A stretch of DNA of 64,000 bases from Panicum virgatum. Its lineage: Eukaryota > Streptophyta > Magnoliopsida > Poales > Poaceae. The notes under the pieces are model-generated. The model saw nothing but the letters and a program-made list of their open reading frames with translations. It ran no database searches and was not told the DNA's origin. The position numbers were made by a program, and so were the translations under genes. Positions 51,339 to 62,785 of the stretch are shown here, in pieces (the stretch's first letter is position 1; each line of letters begins with the position of its first letter). The stretch spans positions 4,131,015 to 4,195,014 of the forward strand of contig NC_053146.1 of the NCBI RefSeq assembly GCF_016808335.1. The letters are read 5' to 3'.

Positions 51339-53159
51339 TAACTCCTGCAAGCACACGCGCATGCATGACCACGTAAGTCTCGTTGCATGGGCACAATAAG
51401 CAGCAACAATCTACCCAATCTACATTTCTCCTGCTGCGAGGGGCTGGAATGTTTTCCTTTATCTAAAAGATACTCTTTGTTTTTCTGCGTCAACATTCGA
51501 GCTCACGGATGCAGTCTGCTATGTCTCTCTCCATTTTTGTCAATACAGATCTACACATGTTGACTGAATGACTTCCATTTCCTAAGTATAACATGTGCTT
51601 ATTGTTAGCCTCCACTCGTCTGCCATTTAACAGCTGCCATATATATAATTGTAGAAACTGGTCCCTCCTTGGATTGATTCCTGGCTCCGCCACTGCTCCT
51701 CCCCACCACAACTCTTCACCCTACTTAGCACACCAACAGTGTGTCAGCGTATATATATACATCTAGGTATATATTAAAGTTATGCTTCTAAAAAAACACA
51801 AAATGACATATAATTTAGGGAACAAGTATTCTTCTATCGTATCCAATCTTAGCAAAATGCCATTTTTTTCAAAAGTAAAATGATGACATGGGCGGTGACG
51901 TGTGCTCCGACACACCGGGCGTTTTGGGCAAGCAAGAAAGCAATTGCGATCGCGGCAACAGTGGCTTGTCACGATCCGCCCAGCTTATTGATAATTAGCA
52001 TATACTAATCTATTGATTAAACAAAGGCGTGGTCCGATTGCGAGTAACTAGTACGACGTCAGGAGCTTAGTAGCTGGGCCTACTAGCTCGCTAGCAAAAA
52101 GGTCACTGCGAAAACGGCACGATTCCGCGTTGAAACGGTCGAGAGATGCACCGCAGAAGAAACACTTTCTTTTTTCCCTTCTGCGTGTGTGCGCGCGGTC
52201 GGTGCATGGAGTGGTGATACACCGGACGCCCGGGGCCCGACACGTGCGTGGAAACGTGGACACCCTCCATTGGATGGAGATCGACGTCTCTCTCTCCGTG
52301 TGTGTGTGTGTCCGTCTGTTGCCAACCCTAGTATGATGTGCACTACTACGAGATGATCAGAGGAGCAACAATACATGCAGGTCGTGATCGATCTTTAGCT
52401 TGGACGACAGAACCACCGGCCGTTCACTTGCTTTGCTTTGCTTTTCATTCTTTTTTTTTCTTTTTTGATTGGGTCAACACGGCTTCAGTTTCTGATCAGA
52501 GCAGGACGAGGCCATCACAGCCATGGAACTGCAAGCACTAGGGAAGAACATACACTTTGGCGATGGAGCTTGATGAAGCAGAGGTCAAAAGCCTCGGAGG
52601 TGTGGTGATGAGCCGGACCGGATGATCTCTCGGCCGCCCTAGCTAAGGTTGGGCGCAAAGCTAGTAAGGGGACTTTAATTTATGTCACGCCAGGCAGAGC
52701 CGGCACAAAGTTAGTTCCTGCCGTCCAAGAACAAATACCGGATCTTTCCCTGTAATCTAAAAATATCTCTAGAAAAATGCTATTTCAGGTTTCAAGATGG
52801 AGTAGGTGGCATTTTGAGGTTGTCTGAATCAAGCATTTCAAACTTCTGTTGCGCATTGCTTTCTTGTGTTGAGTTGAGTGTGTGGACACACTGCGCGCAG
52901 ACAAACAACCCCTCGAATGGAAGGTCTCCCAACACTTTCAGTTTTGAATTATGGAACTATTATAATGTATAAATGAAAACCAGGTGTTTTCGAGGCCATT
53001 TTCCAAAATTACAAATCTGAAGCACCAAAATTTTAGGTATTGGAGTTCTCTAATACGCTCTTTTGAAATTATATAAGTGATGTAACTCGTGTAAATTAAA
53101 GTAGTTGTGAACTAACTATAATTAAGGTATAGATAAACATTTCAAGTTTTTGGAGACCA
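51339..53159. other. gene-free stretch
   Basis: No gene recognised. A TG microsatellite (about 52300-52312) and a T-run near 52445-52470 are present. Short frames on both strands lack domains. Confidence 0.4.
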
Positions 53160-53165
53160 TAAAAC

Positions 53166-53728
53166 ACTAGATTCTTTGCATGGTTGGTAACTCAAGACCG
53201 AGTATGGACTTCGAATAGGTTGCTGCGCCGAGGTTGGGCGCATAGCCCCTCCTGGCCCCTTTGCCGGAATGCTCCTGAGACTACACTTCATCATCTTCTG
53301 GCAGAGTGCCGCGCTATACAAGAAGAGTGTGAAGTCTTATTTTGTCGTGCACAGTGCAGCCCACTCTACGCCCCCAATTTTGGAGACCAAGCAAAGATAC
53401 GTTGCACTGGTGGACCAACATTACTACTTGCGAACATGTGCTACGGAAAGCGATATGATTCCTAAGTCTTCTCATAATCTGGGAGATCTAGCGTGAGCAA
53501 AATGCAAGAGTGTTTAGGAAACAAGAGACGTCAGCTACAGGGCTACTGGCCAAAATCAAGAATGAGGGGCAGCTAAGGCTCTAGCAGGAGCGAAAGACTA
53601 GTCATTTTTTATTGCGAGATCAAACTCCTTTTCTTCACTTCTTTCCGACTAGCCGGCTATACTCTCATTCTTTATCAATTGAAATAGCTAGGCATAATCT
53701 TGTACCCATTCGTTCAAAAAAAATCCTC
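53166..53728 (+). mobile_element. 5'-truncated LINE with zf-RVT remnant
   Basis: Around 53166-53470 the translation WLVTQDRVWTSNRLLRRGW, then PLCRNAPETTLHHLLAEC, is the reverse-transcriptase zinc-binding (zf-RVT) domain found at the C-terminus of plant L1-type LINE ORF2. A T-rich 3' UTR follows and ends TTCGTTCAAAAAAAA at about 53728, a usual plant LINE tail. The 5' part is missing; no TSD identified. Confidence 0.7.
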
Positions 53729-54606
53729 ATCTATTCATCATCCTCTCAATCACAAATCTTGGCACAAAACTGATAATACAATAAACATTGAGACATAGGG
53801 TTCGTCTACAATATAATAATTAGACTATGTTTTAGCAATTTCTAGAAAAGAAATGTGTTTATCAAAATTAAAAACTAACAACAGAAACACAATTAACCTG
53901 AGGCACTGTAGAGCCATAAACTAACTTCATATTGATCAGCACTTTCGTGGCAGAGAGAGAGAATCCAATGAAGAGGGACAAAGCAGAGTTACTGGCAATA
54001 TGGTTTCTTTTCTGCGAAAACAACGCTTACATATATGCACGTAGTACACATATCTCTATTTTTTAAGGGTTAAGGGGGTGGGGGAGAGCATCCCCACCTG
54101 AAATATTTCATTGTGGCCTCTAACAGCCAGTATGATAATCAATGTTTTATGCTATTTGTCTTATAAGGCGAATTGTGGCATGGCGAAAGCTGTTGAGGTG
54201 ACACTGAGGGTTCAAGCAACGAGGTACATAGTCGGTGGAGTGGCTGGCGAAAGCCTTGACAGAATCTAGCCTACCTTGATGATGATGACGTCCTTGGCGT
54301 TGTTCGCCTCCTTGGAGGCGTCGTCGTAGTGATTCTACTCCTCCCATACTTGGCCAGTGTTCGAAGTGACAACTGATGTGCAACGAAAGCGTTGCGCCCG
54401 GTGCAAGGAGAGGTGCCCACCTCCGCACATCAAGGCTCGTGCTTCCAAACTCGACGCCGAATTCCGTGAGTTCTAGTTTTTTATCAGTGGTTACGTCACA
54501 GTTGAGTCACTTATCTCTATGTACACAAGCACGCAACTCTACCACTATTAGTACCTTGAGAGACTAAGCCGGCATATTCCAATATTAACGGAGTCACTAT
54601 AGGTGT
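53729..54606. other. gene-free stretch
   Basis: No gene is recognised. A frame at 54147-54428 on the minus strand has no known domain and an arbitrary start. Confidence 0.4.
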
Positions 54607-54610
54607 CTCA

Positions 54611-54766
54611 TTCCAAATTTTGCTATATAAATTATTAGTCTTTTTAATTTTTGTAGATATATAAATTTTGCTATGCACCTAGACATAATATATTCTAGAT
54701 ATATAGAAAAAAGATGTATATAAAAAAGATCAAAATAACTAATAATTTAGGACCGAGGGGCTATAT
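54611..54766. mobile_element. decayed Stowaway-like MITE
   Basis: CATTCCAAATTTTGCTATAT at the left and ACTAATAATTTAGGACCGAGG at the right are weak inverted partners, and the inside (CACCTAGACATAATATATTCTAG) resembles the MITE at 32811. TIR ends and TSD are degraded. Confidence 0.4.
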
Positions 54767-55113
54767 ATATGCGGTAATGGCAGAACGAAGATGACTACAG
54801 CGGTGTTTTACCCAACTACGATACGATGAAACCACATTCCTCAGTCCCATGAGTGAAACAAGAGGAATGGAAGGCTTGACCTAATCAATTTCCATTATCG
54901 CAACGGAGGTGCACCATGGCGATCGAGCTAGGCAGCTAGCTGGCGGCGCACCGGACATGAAGACATGGGGAAGAAGAGTTGTGTGCGGCGGCGCACTGCG
55001 GGATGACACGCGGGGACGCCCTCGAGCATCTCGACCGAACCATCCATCTCTCTAGAACACAGCCACCCCAACACGCCCGAGCCATCAGCGTCGCCGCTGC
55101 GTCCCGCCATGGT
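54767..55113 (+). promoter_or_regulatory. upstream promoter region of NCED
   Basis: No other gene fits between the MITE and NCED. Sequence becomes GC-rich from 54940. It is open in the NCED frame from 54979 but precedes the TATA box, so I treat it as non-coding promoter. Confidence 0.5.
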
Positions 55114-55121
55114 GCCACGTC
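55114..55121 (-). promoter_or_regulatory. ABRE-like element upstream of NCED
   Basis: GCCACGTC on the plus strand is GACGTGGC on the minus strand, containing the ABRE core ACGTGGC bound by ABF/AREB bZIP factors. It lies about 65 bp upstream of the TATA box. ABA- and drought-induction of NCED genes is established; function of this copy is inferred. Confidence 0.45.
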
Positions 55122-55179
55122 GTCGGCCTCCGCCACCACTTTGACCGCCCCACCCACCTCCGCCTCCCTCGTCGCCTCC

Positions 55180-55187
55180 TATATAAA
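55180..55187 (+). promoter_or_regulatory. TATA box of NCED
   Basis: TATATAAA, 209-216 bp upstream of the ATG at 55396, predicts a start site near 55210 and a 5' UTR of about 185 nt. Confidence 0.75.
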
Positions 55188-55395
55188 TCCCTCCCCCCGA
55201 TCCTCCACACCGCAAACCCAACCCCAGCTCCGCCTCCGATCCTCACTCGAGGTCGCCCCAAGCTCCACCGTCACTACTCACGTCCGTTCCCTCTGCTCTT
55301 GCTCCGCTCGATCAGCTGGTTCCGTCGATCATCCGACCCCAATTCTCAGTTCTCAGCTACTCCTGACCGATTTGATCAGCTTCCCCCGACCGGCA

Positions 55396-57156
55396 ATGGC
55401 GTCGTCCGTCACTGCTCCCCCCGCGGCTCCGGCCGCCGTGCAGGCGCCGGCCAAGTCCAAGAAGCCGTCGCAGCTCAACCCCGGCACCGGCAAGGCCAGG
55501 ACCGCGGCCCCCGCGCGGCCAATGCGCGCCGCTCCACCGGCGCGGCGCGGCGGCGAGGCTGGCGGCACCTCCGGGCCCAAGTGGAACCCGCTCCAGCGTC
55601 TCGCGGCGGCGGCGCTGGACGCCGTGGAGGAGGGGCTCGTGGCGGGGCTCCTCGAGCGCGCGCACCCGCTCCCGCGGACGGCGGACCCGGCCGTGCAGAT
55701 CGCGGGCAACTACGCGCCCGTCGGGGAGCGCCCGCCCCGCCGCGGCGAGCAGCTCCCCGTCGCCGGCCGCGTCCCGGCGTGCCTGGACGGGGTCTACGTC
55801 CGCAACGGCGCCAACCCGCTCCACGCGCCGCGCGCCGGGCACCACCTCTTCGACGGCGACGGGATGCTGCACGCCGTGCGGCTCCGCGGCGGCCGCGCCG
55901 AGTCCTACGCGTGCCGATTCACGGAGACGGCGCGGCTCCGGCAGGAGCGCGCCATCGGCCGGGCGGTCTTCCCCAAGGCCATCGGCGAGCTCCACGGCCA
56001 CTCGGGCGTGGCGCGCCTGCTCCTCTTCGGGGCCCGCTCCCTCTGCGGCGTGCTCGACGCCTCGCAGGGGATCGGGGTCGCCAACGCCGGCCTCGTCTAC
56101 CACAACAACCGCCTCCTCGCCATGTCCGAGGACGACCTCCCGTACCACGTGCGCGTCACCGCCGACGGCGACCTCGAGACCGTCGGCCGCTACGACTTCG
56201 GCGGCCAGCTTGACGGCACCATGATCGCGCACCCCAAGCTCGACCCGGCCACCGGCGAGCTCTTCGCGCTCAGCTACAATGTCGTCTCCAAGCCGTACCT
56301 CAAGTACTTCTACTTCACCGCCGACGGCCGCAAGTCCCCCGACGTCGAGATCCCCGTCGACGCGCCCACCATGATGCACGACTTCGCCATCACCGAGAAC
56401 CACGCCATCATCCCGGACCAGCAGATCGTCTTCAAGCTCCAGGAGATGGTGCTCGGCGGCTCCCCGGTGGTGTACGACAGGAGCAAGACCGCGCGGTTCG
56501 GGGTGCTGCCGAAGCGCGCCGCCGACGCGTTGCAGCTCCGGTGGGTGGAGGTCCCCGACTGCTTCTGCTTCCACCTCTGGAACGCGTGGGAGGACGAGGC
56601 CACCGGCGAGATCGTGGTGATCGGGTCCTGCATGACCCCCGCCGACGCCGTGTTCAACGAGTCCTCCGGCGGGGAGGAGAGCTTCCGCAGCGTGCTCTCG
56701 GAGATCCGGCTGGACCCGCGCGCCGGCACGTCCCGGCGGCGCGCGGTGCTGAGCGACGCCGACCAGGTGAACCTCGAGGCCGGCATGGTGAACCGGCAGC
56801 TGCTCGGGCGCCAGACCCGCTACGCCTACCTCGCCATCGCCGAGCCGTGGCCCAAGGTGTCCGGCTTCGCCAAGGTGGACCTGGAGGCCGGCACCGTCGA
56901 GAAGTTCATCTACGGCGAGGGCCGGTACGGCGGCGAGCCCTGCTTCGTGCCGCGCCCGGACGCCAGCGCCGGCGCCGCCGAGGACGACGGGTACGTGCTG
57001 TGCTACGTGCACGACGAGGCGCTCGGCGCGTCGGAGTTGCTCGTCGTGAACGCCCGCGACATGCGGGCGGAGGCCGCCGTCAAGCTGCCGGGGCGCGTGC
57101 CGTACGGGCTGCACGGCACGTTCATCGCCGGCGAGGAGCTGCAGCGGCAGGCCTAG
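55396..57156 (+). CDS. NCED: 9-cis-epoxycarotenoid dioxygenase, chloroplast precursor
   Basis: A single-exon gene of 586 residues. It cleaves 9-cis-violaxanthin or 9-cis-neoxanthin to xanthoxin in plastids, the committed step of abscisic acid synthesis. The four iron-binding histidines are present: H279 (AHPKLDP), H328 ([11 protein letters not shown]), H393 ([11 protein letters not shown]) and H573 (GLHGTFI); their spacing closely follows maize VP14. Other family signatures are GELHGHSG (198-204), [19 protein letters not shown] and EGRYGGEP. Residues 1 to about 45 are Ala-, Pro- and Ser-rich and basic, a plausible transit peptide, followed by an amphipathic segment ([21 protein letters not shown]) thought to anchor NCEDs to thylakoids. 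The chosen ATG is the first in frame after the TATA box. Codon third positions are almost all G or C, as in other grass NCEDs. No defects. Which NCED paralogue it is cannot be told safely. Confidence 0.96.
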   Translation: MASSVTAPPAAPAAVQAPAKSKKPSQLNPGTGKARTAAPARPMRAAPPARRGGEAGGTSGPKWNPLQRLAAAALDAVEEGLVAGLLERAHPLPRTADPAVQIAGNYAPVGERPPRRGEQLPVAGRVPACLDGVYVRNGANPLHAPRAGHHLFDGDGMLHAVRLRGGRAESYACRFTETARLRQERAIGRAVFPKAIGELHGHSGVARLLLFGARSLCGVLDASQGIGVANAGLVYHNNRLLAMSEDDLPYHVRVTADGDLETVGRYDFGGQLDGTMIAHPKLDPATGELFALSYNVVSKPYLKYFYFTADGRKSPDVEIPVDAPTMMHDFAITENHAIIPDQQIVFKLQEMVLGGSPVVYDRSKTARFGVLPKRAADALQLRWVEVPDCFCFHLWNAWEDEATGEIVVIGSCMTPADAVFNESSGGEESFRSVLSEIRLDPRAGTSRRRAVLSDADQVNLEAGMVNRQLLGRQTRYAYLAIAEPWPKVSGFAKVDLEAGTVEKFIYGEGRYGGEPCFVPRPDASAGAAEDDGYVLCYVHDEALGASELLVVNARDMRAEAAVKLPGRVPYGLHGTFIAGEELQRQA

Positions 57157-57465
57157 CGGGCCGGCGGCGCGAGCTGCCTCGGCGATCACGAACTCGACCA
57201 CCTCGCGTACATACAGACTTGTTACAGAGCACACAGTAGCTAGCAGGCTGCTAGTGACGTGGCAACTAAATTATTCACAGCTAGTTGTTGCTTAGCTTAG
57301 TACAGGGAATTTATTATTTTTTTCATTAGAGCAGTAGATTGGATGCTGATTACGGCCGTGTGGTACTTATTTTTGGGGCAGACGTACGGCGGCCGTATAT
57401 GTGTATAGTACCTAGTATATATATAGATGTATATAGGATTTACAAAATTGTAGAATTTTCTGAGA

Positions 57466-57471
57466 AATAAA
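57466..57471 (+). terminator. polyadenylation signal of NCED
   Basis: AATAAA about 310 bp after the stop codon, preceded by TATATGTGTATA-type upstream elements typical of plant poly(A) regions. Confidence 0.6.
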
Positions 57472-57921
57472 GGGATTTATGTACATATGTAACTACGGGT
57501 GCTTGTTCATATGTATGTATAAAATGGTACCTCTACTACGGACGGGTATACGTGCGTACGTGTATGTATTTTTCTGTATTTATACGCACGCTCCGATTGC
57601 TACCTAAAAAAAAATTGCATCAGATTTCCTTTTGTCGAGTTTGACTTGTGTCGGCTACCTTGTCGGAGACACCACTGTGTGAACTGACGACACGAGTACA
57701 CGATCAGTGTTAGTTTAACGGGATGCTCTGTCAAGGGCAGAGGAGGTACCTTAAAAGCCACTACCACAGGCTAATGACCGTCAAGGTCGTCTTAAACAAA
57801 GTGCTACTATACAAGGATCATCTTGAAAGAAAAGGATGATATGATTATATTAATCAAGGTGCTAATCCTACGTTTAAGGCCATCTTCTAAGCAAAATAGA
57901 TACAACATATACCTTCCATTA
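57472..57921. other. NCED downstream flank, gene-free
   Basis: AT-rich. No further feature recognised before the MITE at 57922. Confidence 0.5.
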
Positions 57922-58857
57922 GAGCATCTCTAGCGGTCCCTAATTCCCAATCCAACTACCATATTAAGGGTTGATAAGAAAATAGTGCTCTCCTAAAAAA
58001 AATTTCCCAATAATTATTGGAACTAGCAAATAATTCACCCTAACTCTCCCTGAATAAAAGGGGATATTATTATTGGAAGGCTGCAAAAGCAAGGTGCTGG
58101 CTAATTGGCGCGCGCCAGGAGGGCTGCTGGCGCACGATCTCCCACAACAGTTGTTTTTTCTTTTTCTAGAAAGTTTGTTTCTCCGTAGCTTTCTATTTTT
58201 GGAAAATTATAATTTGTAAACACAATTTGTGCATCTAAATTTTTACACGCCTCATGTGAGATAAGTTCTCATCATAACTTTTATGATGCACACAAATTTT
58301 ACGCATAACTTTTTCTAACAACTTGATGAATAAGTTTTTAGCACAACTTTTACGATACATATAAATTTAATGCATTGTTTTTTTTTCAAAATAAGTTATA
58401 GAGGATAACTTTTTAGCACAAATTATATAAAGAGGTTATCTGGAAGATTTCTCACACAACTTATAAGTACAATCCTCAGTATATTTTTTTAGTACAATTT
58501 CCACATAAAAATTGTCAAGAAAACTTCAGATATAATAGAAGGTCAAAAGAAAACGTGTAAAAGAAAAAAAATAAGGTATGCTAAAAAATAGTAGCACGGA
58601 ATGTAAAAGAAAAAGAAATAAAAATCAGAAAATAAAGAAATACCTGAGCCGTCAGATTGGTGGGCGCAGAATGCAGCTCCGTTCGTGGCTGACATCCTGT
58701 GCGTGTCGTCGCATCGCGCGCTATGAAGGGCTGTAGCGCGCGACTGTTGAATTGGATTTCCGAAAAGCAACTCCTTAATAATTCTAAAATTACTATTAGA
58801 ATATCTCCTAATATCAATTATTGAAAAAGAATTATTGGGAAACTGCTGGAGATACTC
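57922..58857. mobile_element. PIF/Harbinger-like MITE, ~0.94 kb
   Basis: Left GAGCATCTCTAGCGGTCCC and right, inverted, GAGTATCTCCAGCAGTTTCC match at 14 of 19. The TSD appears decayed (TTA versus ACA). Related termini bound the element at 19103. The interior is AT-rich with short GC islands (58100-58140 and 58660-58740). No transposase. Confidence 0.65.
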
Positions 58858-59052
58858 ACATGCCCAGTTACCTACCATTGACAAACACGTCCACGGCAAA
58901 ATAGGAAGAGAAACTAGGGGGCGGATTGAGGACTTAGGGCATGTTTAGTTCGCGAAATTTTTTGGGTCTGGCTACTGTACCACTTTCATTTTTATTTGGT
59001 AATTAGTGTTCAATCATGAACTAATTAGGCTCAAAAGATTCATCTCATCATT

Positions 59053-60505
59053 TGAAAGGAATCGAATCGTGTGCTCTAGCCTAAGAGGGGGAGAGGGTGA
59101 ATTAGCCAACTTAAAACTTTAACCTATGGCTCCAACTAAATTGCACAATATTAAACTAAAACATGCTATCTATATGTGCAACTATGGTTAATCTAGTGTG
59201 AAACCCCTATCCCAAAAGAGTTTAGCAACCTATAGTCTATCCTATCAAAAAACTACTCTACGAAAATAAAGGCACACAAGAATTGCTAGTATGAAATGCG
59301 GAAACCTAAAGAGTGGGATAGGAGGAAGCAAACTCTCGACGCGGGTGTTTATCCCGTGGTTCGGTTAGCCACAAAGGCACACCTACATCCATGTTGTTGA
59401 AGCACTCACTAAGAGTATCGCTTCCCGGCAATCAAGTCTCTTCCGCGGACTCAACCACGGTCACCTTGATGTCGTTTTCCACTAAGGAGCTTCTCCACAA
59501 ATTAAGGATTGGGGTCTCCACGTCCTCTGCACAAGGTCGTCCACGCCGCTCAACACTAAGTCGAAGAATTGTTGACGTTGCCGGTGAGCCTCAAAGCTCC
59601 AAGGGGCCGGCGCACCAAAATATCTTGTTGGTTCACTAAAGAACCACAACACAAAGGTTCAAAGCCTTGCTCTCTCACTCTCTAAAGAGCTAACCTAGCA
59701 CTAACACTCTCAAATGTGGGCTAAGGACTAAAGATATGATCACTAAGCTTTTGGATGGCTTGGAGATGTTTTTGGGTGTGGGTGTGATGTTCCTGAACTC
59801 CAGCAATCTTCAAATGCCCGGGGGATGGCATATATATAGCTCACTAAGTCCATAGAGCCGTTACTAGCCGTTGGGGTTTTTCTGCGCAGTGCACCGGTTA
59901 GACCGGAGAAGGAGCACCGGTGTAACCGGTCACTCACAGCTCTGAACTAGTCGTTGGGCCTTCTGACAAGCCACCGGTTATATCGGTCTAATACACCGGT
60001 GATACACCGGTTCATCTGGTCCTGAACCTTTTCTCCTTAGCCTCCGTGTAATTACACCGGTGCTTTACTCCGGTGTGGCGCCGGTGTATCCGGTCCTAAA
60101 GACTCGCTTGCTGGCCACTTGACATGTTCTCTGGTTAACAGCATGGTGGTTGCACCGATGCTTCTACTTGACATCACCGGTGCATCCGATGACACTTTCT
60201 TCTCTTCACGTGGCCTGGGCATTGCATGGACCAATGCACCGGTCATAGGACACCGGTGAATCCGGAGCCTACTGGTTAGACCGGTGCTCAGACACCGGTG
60301 TATCCGGTGCCACTGTTTCTGCAGAACTCGTCTAATTCAGCGTTTCTTTGAGTTCTTTCCTCGTGTTTTGCTTTGCTTGACCTTTTTGCTTCATCCCTGG
60401 GATCTATAATTGTTCACTTGACAAACTCATTAGTCATATTGATTGTATTGTCACTCAATCACCAAAATCACAAAACAATAGTCTAATGGGGCCATGTTCC
60501 ATACA
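59053..60505 (-). repeat. copia-type 3' LTR, 1453 bp
   Basis: Shares its start, the GGTTCGGTTAGCCACAAAGGC block and its end with the solo LTR at 35782-37273. The part 59890-60300 contains about a dozen ACCGGT motifs where the solo LTR has TCGGAT..TCCGA motifs. Confidence 0.88.
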
Positions 60506-60523
60506 ATCTCCCTCTTTTTGGTG
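60506..60523 (-). promoter_or_regulatory. copia-type polypurine tract
   Basis: CCAAAAAGAGGGAGAT on the minus strand directly before the LTR. Further CCCCCTTTGAAATCAAA-type purine tracts recur at about 60645-60770. Confidence 0.7.
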
Positions 60524-61798
60524 ATTGATGACAACACAATCAAAGCAAGCATAAATTTTGCAAGATTTAAAAAATTGAACCACTTACACTTGCTTGGATG
60601 TTTACCATCATCCAAAGTTGACTTGGCCTCCCCCTAAATCCATCATTCCCCCTTTGTTTCTCCCCATGTTTACTACTTCTTCTTTTTCTCCCCCTTTGAA
60701 ATCAAAGTTGTTCCCTTTAGATGATACTCATTTTTACCTTGCTTTGATCCAAACTTCTCCCCCTTTGAAATCAAATCACCTAAAAAGGCCTTGCAAACCA
60801 ATATAGCTCAAAGAGAAAAATTAGTAGCCTAGTGAGTTAGTTCCATGAATCATGATCAAAATGTATGATATCAATGAAGATACCAATTGAGCAATTACTA
60901 AGGTGGATCACAAAACATGAAACTAGCATGAAATGAGCTAAACTTTCCACAAAGTGTGTGCACAAAATAATAATGTGAAAATCAAGTGCACAACTAGGCA
61001 TTTGAATGAGAAAGTTTAGATCATATCATGCACGGAGGTAGCTCTAAAATAGCAAAGAGTTGACAAAGATACCATTTGAAGGAATTTTAGATCATGCATA
61101 CCTCCGGAGAATTTAATTACCTTGCATGTACCAATTTGAAAGAGACTTGTGCCAAATGATACCAATTGAAAGTCTTTGAGGTCAAAAACACTTAGTACAC
61201 CAAGGTGAGCAAATGCATGAGCACATAGCCTATGAACTTAGATATGGAATTTTAGTTCAATAGATCATGGCTCAATATGAGACTACAAAAGATAAGTTTG
61301 AAAATATGTTAGTCTCAAAATCACAAACCATTGGATGAACTCCCCCTAAATGTGTGCATTTAGTGTTTGAATCACTAATCAAGTGTATGTATATAGTTTT
61401 TGACAATAATGAGAAGTTTACCATATAGTTTGTGATGGTACACAAATGAAATACAATACCTCATGAAGTCCATGTACCAAGAAGGGTAACCTTGTGTAGC
61501 TTTCTACACACTTATCAAACCATGTATGTTGCTCATGGGTTAGAGTTATGACACAAGCAACCCACCATATATAGTATTAGGAAATGCAATGCATGCAATC
61601 ATTCTAGCAAAAAGCAATGGAGCTACATGATGTTTGAATTGAAATCTAACTACCATTATCTTATGGGGGACTTGGGCAACAAGTGTCCAAGAAGCGAGCT
61701 TGGCTTATTTAGCTTGAATCCTTCATCTTCAAGTTAGCCAAGCCTCCAAATCCCCTGAAACCATTCTTGGGCTTCAAGTCTCCTTTGAAACCCACAAG
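60524..61798 (-). other. copia element internal remnant, non-coding
   Basis: AT-rich and without an open frame of interest on the minus strand. It matches the long non-coding stretch that SIRE-type elements have before the 3' LTR. Several purine tracts are present near its left end. Confidence 0.5.
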
Positions 61799-62220
61799 TG
61801 TCCTGAAGACTCGCTTGCTGGCCACTTGACATTCTCTCTGGTTAACAGCATGGTGGTTGCACCGATGCTTCTACTTGACATCACCGGTGCATCCGGTGAC
61901 ACTTGCTTCTCTTCACGTGGCCTGGGCATTGCATGGACCAATGCACCGGTCATAGGGCAATGGTGAATACGGTTATACGGAGCCTACCGGTTAGACCGGT
62001 GCTCAGACACCGGTGTATCCGGTGCCACTGTTTCTGCAGAACTCGTCTAATTCAGCGTTTCTTTGAGTTTTTTCCTCGTGTTTTGCTTTGCTTGATCTTT
62101 TTGCTTCATCCCTGGGATCTATAATTGTTCACTTGACAAACTCATTAGTCTCATTGATTGCGTTGTTACTCAATCACCAAAATCACAAAACAATGGCCTA
62201 ATGAGGCCATGTTCCTTACA
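61799..62220 (-). repeat. copia-type 5' LTR, truncated
   Basis: Aligns with 60092-60505 of the complete LTR, with a few substitutions and short indels, and ends CCTTACA. Confidence 0.85.
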
Positions 62221-62564
62221 TCATTTACAGCTAAAGTGTGCAATTGATTATTCTTTTAAACTACATTTAATGCTACATGCATGTGTCCAAAAATTCGATG
62301 TGACGGGGAATCTTGAAAATTTTTGGAACTAAACATGGCCTTATTAGCTAAGACAAAAGAGTACAGAGAATAACATATGGGCCCACTCGAGGAGAAATTG
62401 CAACTAGCTTATGTGATTTTTCATTAAGAAGGAAAAGCAGGCGCCCAAATATGAGCTGACGATTACTTTAACCTTGCACAATCACGCATAATCGTTGTGG
62501 TCATCCCTACCAACTAGTAGACTGACTTGATAAAGACCATTATTGTTCTATTTGGTTGGACTAA

Positions 62565-62782
62565 GTGGCTGTTTGGTTGGCCGCCATCGCCACGCCACAG
62601 TCGCTCCTGCCACCTGCTTTGGGTACTGTTTGGTTTATACTTAAGTTGAGGCAGCCACACAATTTTTTGTGCTTTGATTTTTGCCAAGCGGTGGCGGTCA
62701 ATATGGTGGTCACACGTTGCCACAACTTTGGTGGCCGCGCCACACTTGCGTCGCGAGCATTGACTGGCAACCAAACCGCCCC
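62565..62782. mobile_element. Tourist-like MITE, 218 bp
   Basis: Left GTGGCTGTTTGGTTGGC and right, inverted, GGGGCGGTTTGGTTGCC. TSD TAA at 62562-62564 and 62783-62785. No coding capacity. Confidence 0.8.
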
Positions 62783-62785
62783 TAA

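Larger units (their letters stand above)
59053..62220 (-). mobile_element. deleted copia (SIRE-like) LTR element
   Basis: Plus-strand ends TGAAAGGAATCG and GTTCCTTACA. TSD TCATT (59048-59052 and 62221-62225). It comprises a full LTR (59053-60505, the 3' LTR), a polypurine tract, about 1.3 kb of non-coding 3' internal sequence, and the first part of a second LTR (61799-62220, the 5' LTR), which lacks about 1.04 kb of its far end. All coding sequence and the PBS are gone. Copia/SIRE assignment rests on the AAAAAGAGGGAGAT polypurine tract and LTR style, not on genes. Confidence 0.85.
58937..62340. mobile_element. Tourist (PIF/Harbinger) MITE split by an LTR element
   Basis: Halves 58937-59052 and 62226-62340 carry TIRs GGGCATGTTTAGTTC and, inverted, GGCCATGTTTAGTTCC with TSD TTA (58934-58936 and 62341-62343). 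Together they give a MITE of about 230 bp, very similar to 33483-33715. The break contains an LTR element with its own TSD TCATT. Confidence 0.9.

Noticed and set aside
54147..54428. 93-codon minus-strand frame
   Set aside because: No recognisable domain or codon bias; likely chance.
54979..55395. Longer NCED start at 54979
   Set aside because: The extension lies across the TATA box and lacks family similarity; the ATG at 55396 gives a normal NCED length and transit peptide.
55357..57234. 625-codon open frame on the minus strand across NCED
   Set aside because: It is the antisense shadow of a gene whose third codon positions are almost all G or C; no domains and no plausible promoter.
59890..60300. 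CRISPR-like regularly spaced ACCGGT repeats
   Set aside because: The repeat is 6 bp, spacing is irregular, it lies within an LTR, and this is plant DNA.
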